Source: Gibbula magus (Eukaryota > Mollusca > Gastropoda > Trochida > Trochidae). From it: a stretch of 64,000 nt of DNA. Below, piece after piece: positions 52,831-63,916 of this stretch; within the stretch, counting starts at the first letter, position 1, and each line of letters opens with the position of its first letter. A model generated the notes under the pieces. That model made no database searches and was not told where the DNA came from. It was given only the letters and a program-made list of their open reading frames with translations. Location of the stretch: positions 84,427,099-84,491,098 of the forward strand of contig OW388291.1 of assembly GCA_936450465.1 (NCBI GenBank). The letters run 5' to 3'. A program made the position numbers and the translations under genes.

Positions 52831-53059
52831 CATGCGGGCGTGTGCGTGCGCATTGGTATATAACTTTATGTATGTGATATTTGTGTATCTATTTTTGTCT
52901 ATATATTTTATATGAGTGTGTGAGAGATGACATTATTGAGTATGATCGGATGAGCGAGCAATGATTGTTAGTGAACGATAGCATGTGAAGAAGTGTGCCG
53001 TCTGATGTGGTTGCGCGTCTGCTTATTGTAGAAAGTGTGTATCTGTTTATAATATATTA

Positions 53060-54364
53060 AAAAAGTTAAGCACCCCCAAATTAAAAGTTGTATACCATTT
53101 TGAATTTTATGATCATGTTATTCAATTCGATAGACAGGCCAAATATGGTATTCTGGATGGGAACTGGTGTGGTTTCTGTTATGGAACGGTTCTCACGAAC
53201 GGAGCTATTGGCATGCATATCATGCAACCCATGATTTCAGCAAAATGCAGTTTCACCCTTCGACTTACCATGGCTAAATAAACGCCTTTTACGGCTTCAA
53301 TGTCAGTTCAATACACAAAATTCATGAACAATGCCACGAAGGAGATTGTCCGAGGCTACGAAATGGCAAATTATTGGACAGCATTTAGCAGGTTTCTTGT
53401 ACAAGGAAATTGGGAGAAGAACTGGTTACCACTATTCGGTCATCAGTCGTTTAGTGAGGAAACATGCCCAAACTAACCATGTTCTCGATCGACCAGGTTC
53501 CGGAAGGCCCCGAGCTACCACATTGCAAGAGGACAGGAACCTATTGCGTCATCAACGACGTCAACCGTTTGCGTCAAGTACCGTCTTGAAACAAGCCTGG
53601 CTACCCTATAGACGTATCAGCAATCAGACGGTGAGAAACCGCCTCAAAGCAGCAGGTTTAATGTCTCGACGTGTCATCAGAGGTCCAAACCTTACTAATC
53701 GTCATAAACGGGATCGTAGGTTGTGGTGTGGTGACCGGCAGCGTTGGAACCTGAGGTCATGGAGACGTATCAACTGGTCAGACGAAAGTCGCTTCCTCCT
53801 CCATACCGTTGACGGGCGAATCAGAGTTTGGAGAGTCAAGAACAGTCGATACACACCAAGGAACATTCTTCCAAGGGTTCCATAGGTGGAGGATCCCTTA
53901 TGGTGTGGGGTTGCTTTTCTTTTGATTGCAAGTTGGATTTGGTGACACTACAATGCACACTTACCGGCGCCCGCTACATTGCAGAAGTGTTGGATCCAGT
54001 TGTGATTGACCATTGACTTGCAACTCGACCCCTGTTCATGGATGATAATGCTCGGCCTAACCGTTCACGAGCTGTGACTCAACATCTGGAGAACAATGCT
54101 GTTTCTCGTATCATGTTCAGCCGTCACACTTGAAATGACAATACATTTACGAGTCTGTGTTTTTCTCCATTTTCCAGTCAATTTGTTTCCCCTGTTTTTG
54201 GTCATTTGAAATCTCTGAAGATTACACAAACATATCAACGAATAAAACAATTAATTACACTTGCTCTGAAATTCGTTTTTCCCCTGTGGGATCTTTAGTT
54301 TTGCAAAATGGGTCTCTGAAACATACCCCTATCAAAAAAAAAGAAGGGGGTGCTTTACTTTTTT
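53060..54364 (+). mobile_element. Tc1/mariner-type DNA transposon, defective
   Basis: The left end AAAAAGTTAAGCACCCCC (53060-53077) and right end GGGGGTGCTTTACTTTTTT (54346-54364) are inverted repeats of each other with one mismatch and a one-base length difference. Both are flanked by TA (53058-53059 and 54365-54366), the target duplication expected of this superfamily. The 1.3-kb body carries the damaged transposase described separately. Clear ends with a decayed gene suggest a moderately old copy. Confidence 0.88.
53331..54133 (+). pseudogene. Tc1-like transposase, frameshifted, with nonsense codon and 3' deletion
   Basis: The first frame (53331-53885, 184 aa) starts at an ATG. It has the paired helix-turn-helix DNA-binding region (residues about 5-115) with a GRPR linker motif at 58-61, and then the first catalytic aspartate in NWSDESRF (D151). 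After NILPRVP the frame is lost at about 53880-53886. Downstream, a frame equivalent to a one-base deletion continues with GGGSLMVWGC, is stopped by TGA at 54014-54016, and continues in the same frame with FMDDNARPN, which holds the second catalytic aspartate, to TGA at 54131. The third acidic residue and the usual SPDLNPIE segment are absent although the right terminal repeat is present, so the 3' part of the gene was deleted. It cannot make active enzyme. Confidence 0.88.
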
Positions 54365-54417
54365 TACTGTGTTTATATCATTTATTTATATATTATTATT
54401 GTGATATTAAATGCTTT

Positions 54418-54545
54418 TAGTGTCTCATAGGCCATATGGCCGGGTGCTTTTTTTATACTTTATTGTATTTATATATTGTATGTTATTGTAACTTTAAACA
54501 TGTGACACTTTAATAAACATGTTCTCTCTCTATCTCTCTAACAAC
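54418..54545 (+). mobile_element. LINE-like 3' tail, second copy, with TCTC tail
   Basis: Matches 11911-12040 in order: GTGTCTCATAGGCC, T-rich segment, GACACTTTAATAAACATG, then a CTCTCTCTATCTCTCTAAC tail. It lies just downstream of the Tc1-like element. Confidence 0.55.
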
Positions 54546-54689
54546 CACGGCACACCTATCTGTATGTTCTTGTTAGCTGCTATCAGTTTTTGTGCAGTTT
54601 CCGTCGCCGCCGCCGCGTTTTGTATTCGCTATAACTTATTTCCTAGAAGGTTTTGAGAACTCATATACATAACTTTTTACTTATGCCCC

Positions 54690-55445
54690 TGGGGAATTTT
54701 TTGGACAGGTTCACATTCAAGGTCAAAGGTCAGGGTCACGAGTTCTGAAATCGCTAAAAAAAATCCTTGTAAACACGATAACTTGAAACATATTTGTGCT
54801 ATCAGGCTCTTTTTTGGTGTATATCAACTATGGAGGAAGGCCAAGATTTGAAAAGGTTTTCGCTAACATTCGTCAAAGGTCAAGGTCATAGCGAGGTCAC
54901 GACTTAAGCATGCTTTTGCGAAAATGTCTTATTTCAACTATTAACACTTTGAATCATTACATGATTGTGATACACGATGAAAAGTGATCATTGACTGTGT
55001 GACCTTGAAGATCAAAGGTCAAGGTCACGAGATATGGTCATGGTGACCAGTTCTCTAAATTCTCAAATCTCTAAATAACTTTTTTCCATGAAGGTATCAA
55101 CACCTTATATATATAGCTTCTTTCTTATGAGTTATTAAATCACTACAATAATCCTTGTAAACACGATAACTTCAAACACTTTTGTGCTGTCAGGCTCTTA
55201 TTTGGTATATATCAACTATGGAGAAAGACCAAGATTTGAAAACGTTTTCGCTAAAATCTGTCAAAGGTCAAGGTCACAGCAAGGTCACAACTTAAGCATG
55301 TTATTGTGAATATACCTTATGTTAACAATGAACACTTTGAGTCATTGCATGATTGTTATACACAATGAAAAGTAATCATTGATGGTGTGACCTTGAAGAT
55401 CAAAGGTCAAGGTCATGAGATATTGGTTAAGGCCATGTTAATCCT
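54690..55445 (+). repeat. two tandem copies of a 388-bp unit rich in AGGTCAAGGTCA
   Basis: Blocks such as AATCCTTGTAAACACGATAAC, TGGTATATATCAACTATGGA and GACCTTGAAGATCAAAGG recur 380-388 bases apart. Exact AGGTCAAGGTCA occurs at 54877, 55016, 55265 and 55404, and further AGGTCA half-sites lie at 54717-54735 and before 54900. No open frame. Probably a dispersed repeat family. Confidence 0.8.
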
Positions 55446-55764
55446 TTGAACCAATTTTGAAATCAGAAATAGGTTTTAAGAACAAACTTGTGAAAAGTGA
55501 CCCCAGTGATGATTCAACTTGTTAGAATAACTTGAATAATGAACAAATTTTTGTCCAAAAAAATCCCGTTTTATTTATGCTGAGGAGAAGGCGGAACAGG
55601 GAAAGGCGAGACCCAAAGTTTCGGAGCTGCTCTGCTTTTGCGGTATCCCGCAAACGCTCATCCAGTTTCCTTATAGTATCTAGCGGTTCTCAAGTCCTTG
55701 ATGTTCTTCTAGACGCCATCTTGGATGGAATCATTGGGATCAAACTTCACAATTCAATTTCCCT

Positions 55765-56714
55765 TTTTAGCTCATCTGGCCTGAAAGGCCCGATGGGCTT
55801 ATGGCATGGTGTCCGGCCGTCCGTCCGTCCGTCCATCCGTCTATCTGTAAACTTTTCGCATTTTCATCTTCTTCTTCAAAACCACTTGGTCTAGGGAGCT
55901 GAAATTTTGTGTGTAGACTCCTTGACTAATGGGGACTCTAAATTGTAGATTGCATGACCCCGTGACCTCAAATGGGGTCACAGGGGTCACAACCCCAAAA
56001 ACCTATTTTCATCTTTTTCTCCAGTTCCAAAAGGTCTAGAGAGATGAAAAGTTGTGTGCAGACTCCTTGGCTAATGGGGATACTAAATTGTAGACTTCAT
56101 GACCCCGTGACCTCAAATGGGGTCACAGGGGTAACAACCCCAAAAGCCTATTTTCATCTTCTTCTCCAGTTCAAAAAAGTCTAGAGAGCTGAAAAGTTGT
56201 GTGCAGACTCCTTGGCTAATGGGGATTCTAAATTGTAGATTTGGTGACCCCGTGACCTCAAATGGGGTCACAAGAATCACAACCTTAAAAACCAATTTTC
56301 ATCTTTTTCTCCAGTTCCAAAAGGTCTAGAGAGCTGAAAATTCGTGTGCAGACTCATTGGCAAATGAGGATTCTAAATTGTAGATTTTGTGATCCTGCAA
56401 CCCCAAATATAGGTCACAGACGTCATGACCTGAAAAGCTATTTCATCTTGAGATTGTATGTGCTCTTTAAAGGGAGGTAATTTAAAGGAAACAAAAGTAA
56501 TGAATTAAATCTTCAAGTGTGCCTTTATTTGTAGGGGATTTTATCTCTGGCCTCAATGATAGGTCAGAGGGGTAAGGACCTTAAGATCTATTTCATCTTC
56601 TCCATTTAAAGTGAATTCAAAATGTGTTGAACCTCTCACCGAGAAGTTGCCATTTTGAATTAGTTAATGTATATAAAGCCTGATGAGCTACAGAGCCCAT
56701 GGCTCTATTTTTCA
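55765..56714 (+). mobile_element. GGCC-GTCC element, copy with three clear 145-bp units
   Basis: Left end TTTTTAGCTCATCTGGCCTG, right end GCCTGATGAGCTACAGAGCC; AGCTCATC and GATGAGCT are inverted ends. Units at about 55974, 56119 and 56264 (period 145). Followed by AGAGCCCATGGCTCT, a small palindrome. This is the best-preserved copy for defining the borders. Confidence 0.8.
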
Positions 56715-57067
56715 TAATGAAATGTCTCATGTCTATGAACGACATATATAGACATAACATAATATAACTATGTGACCCATATGTAAACTAATATACGAAC
56801 GTTAAAGAGAACACTATTGGAGTCGAATTATTGATCCAAAATTCATACGGCTAACAGTAAAGTATATGAACATCGATTTCTATGTTATAAATGACACAGT
56901 TATACAGTCGTGTTTGAAGCGAAACAATAAAGGGGTCTGTTGATGTTTTGTACCAGTAATTAAAACATCTCAATTTACATGATGTTTACACTTAAATACA
57001 ACGAAAATGTTAATACTCTTCTTGGAAGTTGATGTATGTGTGGTTTTGTATGGTATTTGCCTCATTG
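56715..57067. other. spacer, nothing recognised
   Basis: AT-rich sequence between two repeats. Confidence 0.6.
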
Positions 57068-57545
57068 TTTTATTATACACTATGGTTTTATTCTATCCTA
57101 TGATTTTATTCTAGCTTATGGTTTTATTTTATCCTATCATTTTATTCTATCCTATTATTCGTTATACCCTATCGTTTTATTCTACCCTGTCGTTTTATTC
57201 TGTCCTATCGTTTTACTCCGTCTTATCGTTTTATTCTACCCTATCTTTGTATTTTTGCCTATCGATTTACTCTGTCCTATCGTTTCATTCTACCACATTG
57301 ATTTATTCTACCGCGTGATTATTCTACCCTATAGTTTTATTCTACCACATTGATTTATTCTACCGCGTGATTATTCTACCCTATAGTTTTACTCTACCCT
57401 GTAGTTTTATTCTACCCTATCGTTTTGCGGTCCTTTCGTTTTTTTTCTACCCTATGTTTTTTTTACTACCATACCGTTTTATTCTACCATATGGATTTCT
57501 TCTAACCTAACGGTTGTTTTCTACCAGATCGTATATTCTACCCTC
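57068..57545 (+). repeat. 17-18-bp degenerate minisatellite (TTTTATTCTACCCTATCG)
   Basis: About 27 imperfect units, with a later local duplication of a 60-base stretch (TTCTACCACATTGATTTATT at 57288 and 57346). The 105-codon frame here is a product of the repeat. Confidence 0.9.
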
Positions 57546-58825
57546 CTCTCAGGTACCCAATCGCGCGGCCCCAAGGGGCTGATCGACTTTGAGGAAAGAC
57601 TAGACAAACGGAGGTTTTACAAATAACCATACATGGTCACGTGGTCAGATATAATTGGTTTATACACAGTGTAAAAAATGGTTTAAGAGATATGCTCGTC
57701 TAAACTAACATAACAACTGTATGACCTATTTCAGCCGGGAGAGAGACGGGTGTGTAGGAAACATTAGAATTGCTAACTAGAAGACCATGATCGTGTGGGC
57801 TAACTTAGAATCCATTTAAATATATTGATATTGGAATTCAATACGCTTTTCAAGAGAGAAACTATGAATGATAGACAGAGGATTGTAAAACCGCCGGTCT
57901 TGTTACTCAAATCAATGCATTTCTTCAAGGACCCCTCCCTCCTATGCCGTACCGAACTGACCTTATACCCGGACCAATAGACCCACTACCACCTCCCCTC
58001 TACCTCCATATCCCTCCTCTCCCGGTGTTTGAAGGAAAGTAAGCACATGGTGACTACTCGCTCTGACATTCCTAGCTTTCCCGGATTGCTGATGTGGCAT
58101 GTTACCGACATACCTAATAAATAAGATGAAAAGCTTAGAAACGCCAAAATGCCATTTCAGACGTAGCTATGCATCTTAATCGTGCGAATAATCCGCAACA
58201 CAAGATCTCGCCGCCAGCCGCGAGAGTTTGGCATATCTGCGCGAGACCTGGGGGAACTCCACTGCTCGACTTCGCTGATTGTCAGTTTGTGTGAAAAAAG
58301 CGAATTTCTCCAAGTGTCGAGTTAGTGCACTACAATCAACTCAAAACTCTTCCGTGTGGAGGTAAGGACTTACATACCAGGCTCCCTGCATCGACTCTAG
58401 CTGCGTCAACACAAGCTACACAAGGGAACACCACGATGTGGGGAGTCTTACGAAAGGCTCTCATAGAAGTGTTCTTTTGTTTCTCTTCAACTCCGAATGG
58501 TTAAAAGTTAACAATCGTGTTTTTATAATTTATTATTGTAATATCTGTATATTGTACATAAAGTAGACAAGTGTCATTGATTTCCTGTATAAAATAGTTG
58601 ATTAAATATTTTTAGTAAATAGATTCATTGCTTCAAATGGTTCACACAACCATTTTCAGAATCTTTGAAATCAATCATTGGGAACAGGTTAAAACAGTTA
58701 ACAAATGTATTGTTACGAAAGACCGGAAGCATCTTATAGCTTATTATGGAGAGACAGTCAAAAGAACTTCAATAATTGAAATAAAAAGTTGAACATCCAC
58801 ACAATTTGAATAACTGGATTTAACA
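57546..58825. other. intergenic sequence with a GC-richer patch
   Basis: 58170-58440 is GC-richer and contains GTGTGGAG|GTAAGG, a good match to a splice donor at about 58360, but no coding frame leads into it. Confidence 0.4.
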
Positions 58826-60390
58826 ACTGCCAAACCAGAGAAGTGCAACAGCTGAAGTGAATGACAACCAAACGAATTTCAATAGTTTAAGAACAGATCT
58901 GACAAAAGCTGAAGTGAATGACAACCAAACGAATTTCAATAGTAAAGAACAGACCTGACAAAAGCTGAAGTGAATGACAACCAAACGAATTTTAAATAGT
59001 TTAAGAACAGATCTGACAAAAGCTGAAGTGAATGACAACCAAACGAATTTCAATAGTTTAAGAACAGACCTGACAACAGCTGAAGTACACGACAACCAAA
59101 ATAATGTCAATAGTTTAAGAACATATCTGACAAAAGCTGAAGTGAATGACAACCAAATGAATTTCAGTAGTTTAAGAACAGACCTGACAACAGCTGAAGT
59201 ACACGACAACCAAACTAATGTCAATAGTTTAAGAACATATCTGACAAAAGCTGAAGTGAATGACAACCAAACGAATTTCAATAGTTTAAGAACAGACCTG
59301 ACAACAGCTGAAGTACACGACAACCACACTAATGTCAATAGTTTAAGAACATATCTGACAAAAGCTGAAGTGAATGACAACCAAACGAATGTCAATAGTT
59401 CAGAACAGACCTGACAAAAGCTGAAGTGAATGACAACCAAAAGAATGTCAATAGATTAAGAACAGATCTGACAACATCTGAAGTACACGACAACCAAAAG
59501 AATGTCAATAGTTTAAGAGCAGACCTGACAACAGCTGAAGTACACGACAACCAAAATAATGTCAATAGTTTAAGAACATATCTGACAAAAGCTGAAGTGA
59601 ATGACAACCAAACGAATTTCAATAGTTTAAGAACAGACCTGACAACAACTGAAGTACACGACAACCAAACTAATGTCAATAGTTTAAGAACATATCTGAC
59701 AAAAGCTGAAGTGAATGACAACCAAACGAATGTCAATAGTTCAGAACAGATCTGACAAAAGCTGAAGTGAATGACAACCACAAGAATGTCAATAGTTTAA
59801 GAACAGATCTGACAAAAGCTGAAGTGAATGACAACCAAACGAATTTCAATAGTTTAAGAACAGACCTGACAACAGCTGAAGTACACGACAACCGAAATAA
59901 TGTCAATAGTTTAAGAACATATCTGACAAAAGCTGAAGTGAATGACAACCAAACGAATTTCAATAGTTTAAGAACAGACCTGACAACAGCTGAATACATG
60001 ACAACCAAAAGAATGTTAATAGTTAAGAACAGACATGACAACAGCTGAAGTACACGACAACCAAAATAATGTCAATAGTTTAAGAACATATCTGACAAAA
60101 GCTGAAGTGAATGACAACCAAACGAATTTCAATAGTTTAAGAACAGACCTGACAACAGCTGAAGTACACGACAACCAAAATAATGTCAATAGTTTAAGAA
60201 CATATCTGACAAAAGCTGAAGTGAATGACAACCAAACGAATTTCAATAGTTTAAGAACAGACCTGACAACAGCTGAAGTACATGACAACCAAAAGAATGT
60301 TAATAGTTAAGAACAGACATGACAACAGCTAAAGTACACGACAACCAAAATAATGTCAATATTTTAAGAACATATCTGACAAGCCGACGA
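58826..60390 (+). repeat. 57-bp minisatellite arranged as A-B dimers
   Basis: About 27 units of GACAACCAAACGAATTTCAATAG..AAGCTGAAGTGAAT. Two unit types mostly alternate: one with GAAGTGAAT/ACGAATTTC, the other with GAAGTACAC/ATAATGTC, giving a 114-bp dimer. Several units share a one-base loss at AGTTTAAGAAC, which shifts frame. 57 is a multiple of three, so long frames open on both strands (206 codons on the minus strand). They encode only the repeated 19 residues and change frame at each one-base loss, so they do not look like a maintained gene. Confidence 0.94.
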
Positions 60391-60866
60391 ACTGCACCAG
60401 TTGAAGGGTTTACAGGGTTTACAAATCAAAGGTATTTTAAAAGCTGAAGTCAAGGTTAACGATATAAGAAACTCAACACCAAACTCGTGCGGAGCATCAC
60501 CTCAGTATGTGTCCTTCATTCCGGCCTTATAAAACATCGCATACAGTTAATGTAAGTGGGGGATCTATAAAAGAACAAATCCTATTTCACATCAGAAGCG
60601 TTTTTCAGTTGAAGTATATTGATGCTTGTCGACGTGAGTGTAGTCCTGCCCCATGACTGTGTAAAAAATAAGAGACTTTAATATAGTCTAGATCCTTATT
60701 CAACAAGTCTAGATAAAGTGAATATGGAACTGGGAATATTGTATAAGATATAATCATAAGGATGAAGATACAGTCATTTAAAAACATTTCATAGACTAAA
60801 GTTTAATCTGACGTGAATGTTGAGCGCGCATCAATGACATACCTCCTGTCAGCTCCAGTATCCGGT
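60391..60866. other. spacer, no gene
   Basis: Nothing recognised. Confidence 0.6.
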
Positions 60867-61150
60867 AGATCGTATCGTGTCGTATCGTGTCGTATCGTGT
60901 CGTATCGTGTCGTGTCGTGTTGTGTTGTGTTGTGTTGTGTTGTGTCGTGTTGTGTCGTGTCGTGTCGTATCGTGTCGTGTCGTGTCGTGTCGTGTCGTGT
61001 CGTATCGTGTCGTATCGTATCGTATCGTGTCGTGTCGTGTCGTGTCGTGTCGTTTCGTGTCGTGTCGTTTCGTGTCGTGTCGTATCGTTTAGTATCGTAT
61101 CGTATCGTATCGTATCGTGTCGTGTCGTGTCGTGTCGAGTCGTATCGTGT
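60867..61150. repeat. TCGTG/TCGTA pentamer array
   Basis: About 55 pentamers TCGTG, TCGTA, TTGTG and TCGTT. The cysteine- and valine-rich plus-strand frames across it come from the repeat. Confidence 0.95.
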
Positions 61151-61189
61151 TTATGTTAGGTCAGTGGTATTACACTGAATCTTAGTAAC

Positions 61190-61615
61190 TGGCAATAGTA
61201 CTATATCGATAGTATATACAAAAACACTATCGCTATCGCAATAGTAAGGATAACTATCGATACTATCGACACTATTAAATTTCCCTTAATTATGAATGAT
61301 TTACACAAACCTCACTGCATTTAATTCAATATTTTTCATTTTAGAATGTCAAAAGTGAAGAACTAGAGATAGAAAATAGCAAAACGTCAAAAAGTCTTTT
61401 CATTTATGATTTCTTTACTGATTTTGGTTCCATATTCCTTACATCAATTAATTATTTCTACTAAAACCTATAAACATCTAGCTGATTATTGCGTATTTGT
61501 ACAAAAATCCCTATCGCAATAGTTATTGCAGTAGTGAGTGACAATAGTCTATCGCTATCGCAATAGTAAGTGGCAATAGACTATCGCTATCGCAATAGTC
61601 TCTTTGGGTCAATAG
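61190..61615. repeat. paired CTATCGCAATAG clusters flanking 230 bp
   Basis: Left cluster 61191-61275 (ATCGATAGTA, CTATCGCTATCGCAATAG, CTATCGATACTATCGACAC) and right cluster 61508-61602 (CTATCGCAATAG three times, CTATCGCTATCGCAATAG twice), around an AT-rich middle. It could be the ends of a DNA element, but a clean border was not found. Confidence 0.5.
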
Positions 61616-62870
61616 TCACCCCTAGTAATAATGCAATTATTGCATTATCAATTAGAACACATCTAACATCAGCGATTGGATATCGAAGAATGCTCCAAGA
61701 ACTCCGAAATTACTCGGAAACTTGCAATGTTAAAAGTTGTTATTATGTTTTAAACGAATTATAGACGAAAATCGACAAATCGCCTAAGGATTTCATTGTA
61801 AGCAACTCCTGTGTATGACGTCACATCGCTAACGAACGCTATGCTCCATGTTATGCTGTGCTGAGAGTGTTTCAGGAGTGAGAATTTACTCACTTTAAAC
61901 GGCGATATCTTGGTAAGCAGGCGAAGCTTCGAAATAATCTTTTGTGTTTTGTCTACTTGAAAGTAATGCCTATATGAATAACAGAATTAACATCGAAAAA
62001 CTAGAGAGATTATATTTTTAATGGATGAACGCACTGTTAAAATACAACAACTGTATAATTCGAAATATAAAAATGTACAAGTTACAGACAGTGAGAAAGG
62101 TAGAGTCAAATGCACAAAGCTATTCGTCATCTACAGGAATGAAACAACGATGTGAAATGAGTTTCAAAACCATATGCACGTGTAAGCTATGTTTGAGCGA
62201 TATGTGAACGCCGGGAACAATGACCGGGAACATAAACAGTGGTAAGAAGCGCGCATTAAACAGCACGATATACATGCTTATACAATTAGTGAATAGCGAA
62301 GGTACATAGGGGAAAGCGGTTAACATACATTGCAGTTGAATGTGGAATTATAATTGAATATTTGTATGAACATTTCCGATATTCTGCCGGATTCTTTCGA
62401 ATCCATTCTTAACATACGTACCTCGCTTCCGACACATGATTTCGTAATAAACATAAAACATGAACATTGACATGTTCCACATACTTCAATACAACCCATT
62501 TCTTAAATATTATTTTTAATATTCGCCCAATCACGGTTAGCATGCGACACTGCCCAAAGCCAACATATCGCGGGTAATGGGACGAGCATTAAACGCCCGT
62601 TATTCCTTTCAAGAGATGTCTGTCATACTTGGGCCGCTAAACAATGAACTGGTGGAGTGTAGAACACGGTGAGGTGAGAGTAGGGCGAGCTCGCCTCACG
62701 TGGCTTATAGACTCCGGACAGCTGTGTACTGACCTGAACATCGGTCATAAGTGCATCCAGACGCAATTAATTATTGTATTGATTTTTAATTATGACTTTG
62801 CATTAAGTAAGAGAGAGGGATGGGGAGTTATTTTATATTAATTATACTTAAATGATCTGCAGAAATATAG
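61616..62870. other. intergenic AT-rich sequence, no gene
   Basis: TGACGTCA at about 61817. No coding similarity. Confidence 0.55.
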
Positions 62871-63008
62871 AATACTAAACGAAGTCCCGTTTGATAACAT
62901 GTTGAACGAGTGAATGGTTTTGTATTTTAACAAGCGAAAGCTTGTTAAATACCGATGCCATTCACGAGTTTCATAATCATGTTATCAAACGGGACCTAGT
63001 TTAGTATT
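62871..63008. mobile_element. long imperfect hairpin element with GAAA loop
   Basis: AATACTAAAC..AGTCCCGTTTGATAACATG on the left is mirrored by CATGTTATCAAACGGGACCTAGTTTAGTATT on the right. The arms meet at TAACAAGC-GAAA-GCTTGTTA (62928-62947). The arms are about 65 bp with a few bulges. No coding potential. Probably a foldback MITE; a transcript would form a hairpin RNA. Confidence 0.6.
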
Positions 63009-63060
63009 TTATTTATTATTCAATGATGTAATTAGCGCTGAACTGCAAGAAAATCGTGTT

Positions 63061-63155
63061 TAGTGACGTTCACTTGCGAATAGGTCACCCGCGTGGTGAA
63101 CATTGTGACGTCAACCAAAAACGACTATGACGTCACGCGCCGATTTTGACGTTAC
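63061..63155. promoter_or_regulatory. cluster of four CRE-type sites
   Basis: TGACGTT at 63064, TGACGTCA at 63106 and 63128, TGACGTTA at 63147. TGACGTCA is the palindromic CREB/ATF site. The stretch lies just right of the hairpin element and may belong to a repeat, so a regulatory role is uncertain. Confidence 0.3.
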
Positions 63156-63916
63156 GACAGGACGCGATGGTTTCACACATGTGTGTAACCAACTCATTGT
63201 TATCTAATGAGTGATCTCACCACGGTTGAGTAATAACTATAGGACTTTCATATTTACGGATTTCTTTTCACAATCACCAGCTTGCTATTCATGCTCAACT
63301 TATGAATAATGAATTAAAGACTATGAGGCAGACACTAAACATACAGTAATGGAAACTATCAGTAAATCTTGATGTGATCGATATTCATTTCGTATAGTTA
63401 TATTTTGGGGGAAGGTCAGTGTATCAAATCGATTTGTAAAGTCTCTTGTCCCGTAAACCGCAACATTCCAACTCATATAATTCCGTTAGATGCAGATATA
63501 TGCATCCTTAAACTCTCAGAATACCCAGCCCTGGAACCACGGGTCACCCATCAGGTAAAAGCTGCGTCCACTGTTGCTGAGTATTTCTGTGCTGGGCACA
63601 GGACGACGCGATACCTCTTCAGAAATATATACTGTTTGAACCTTTGCAAATTTAGTATTTGTATTTCGATAGAAACAGTATAGATCTAGGCTATAATCAA
63701 GTGTCCCAGCTAATTTAATGCAGAATCATGACGCAGGATTAAATAAAATAAACGCTGACACTGTACAATCCAATACAATAGTTAATTCAATAACTTCTAT
63801 GGAAGATTGGTGTTATACTCGTAGAGGGGGTAGCTGAAGTCTTCCTATTCTTATGGTGTGACCAGTAAGGGTATTCAGAATGCTAGTGTTGTCAATATTG
63901 GTCCCTATATACCGTC
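63156..63916. other. intergenic sequence, no gene
   Basis: A 92-codon frame at 63405-63683 has no recognisable motif. Confidence 0.5.

Noticed and set aside
58820..59440. A 206-codon minus-strand hydrophobic frame
   Set aside because: Antisense reading of the 57-bp array; other parts of the array change frame at one-base losses.
60813..61178. Three overlapping cysteine/valine-rich frames
   Set aside because: Products of the TCGTG pentamer array; not a cysteine-rich peptide gene.
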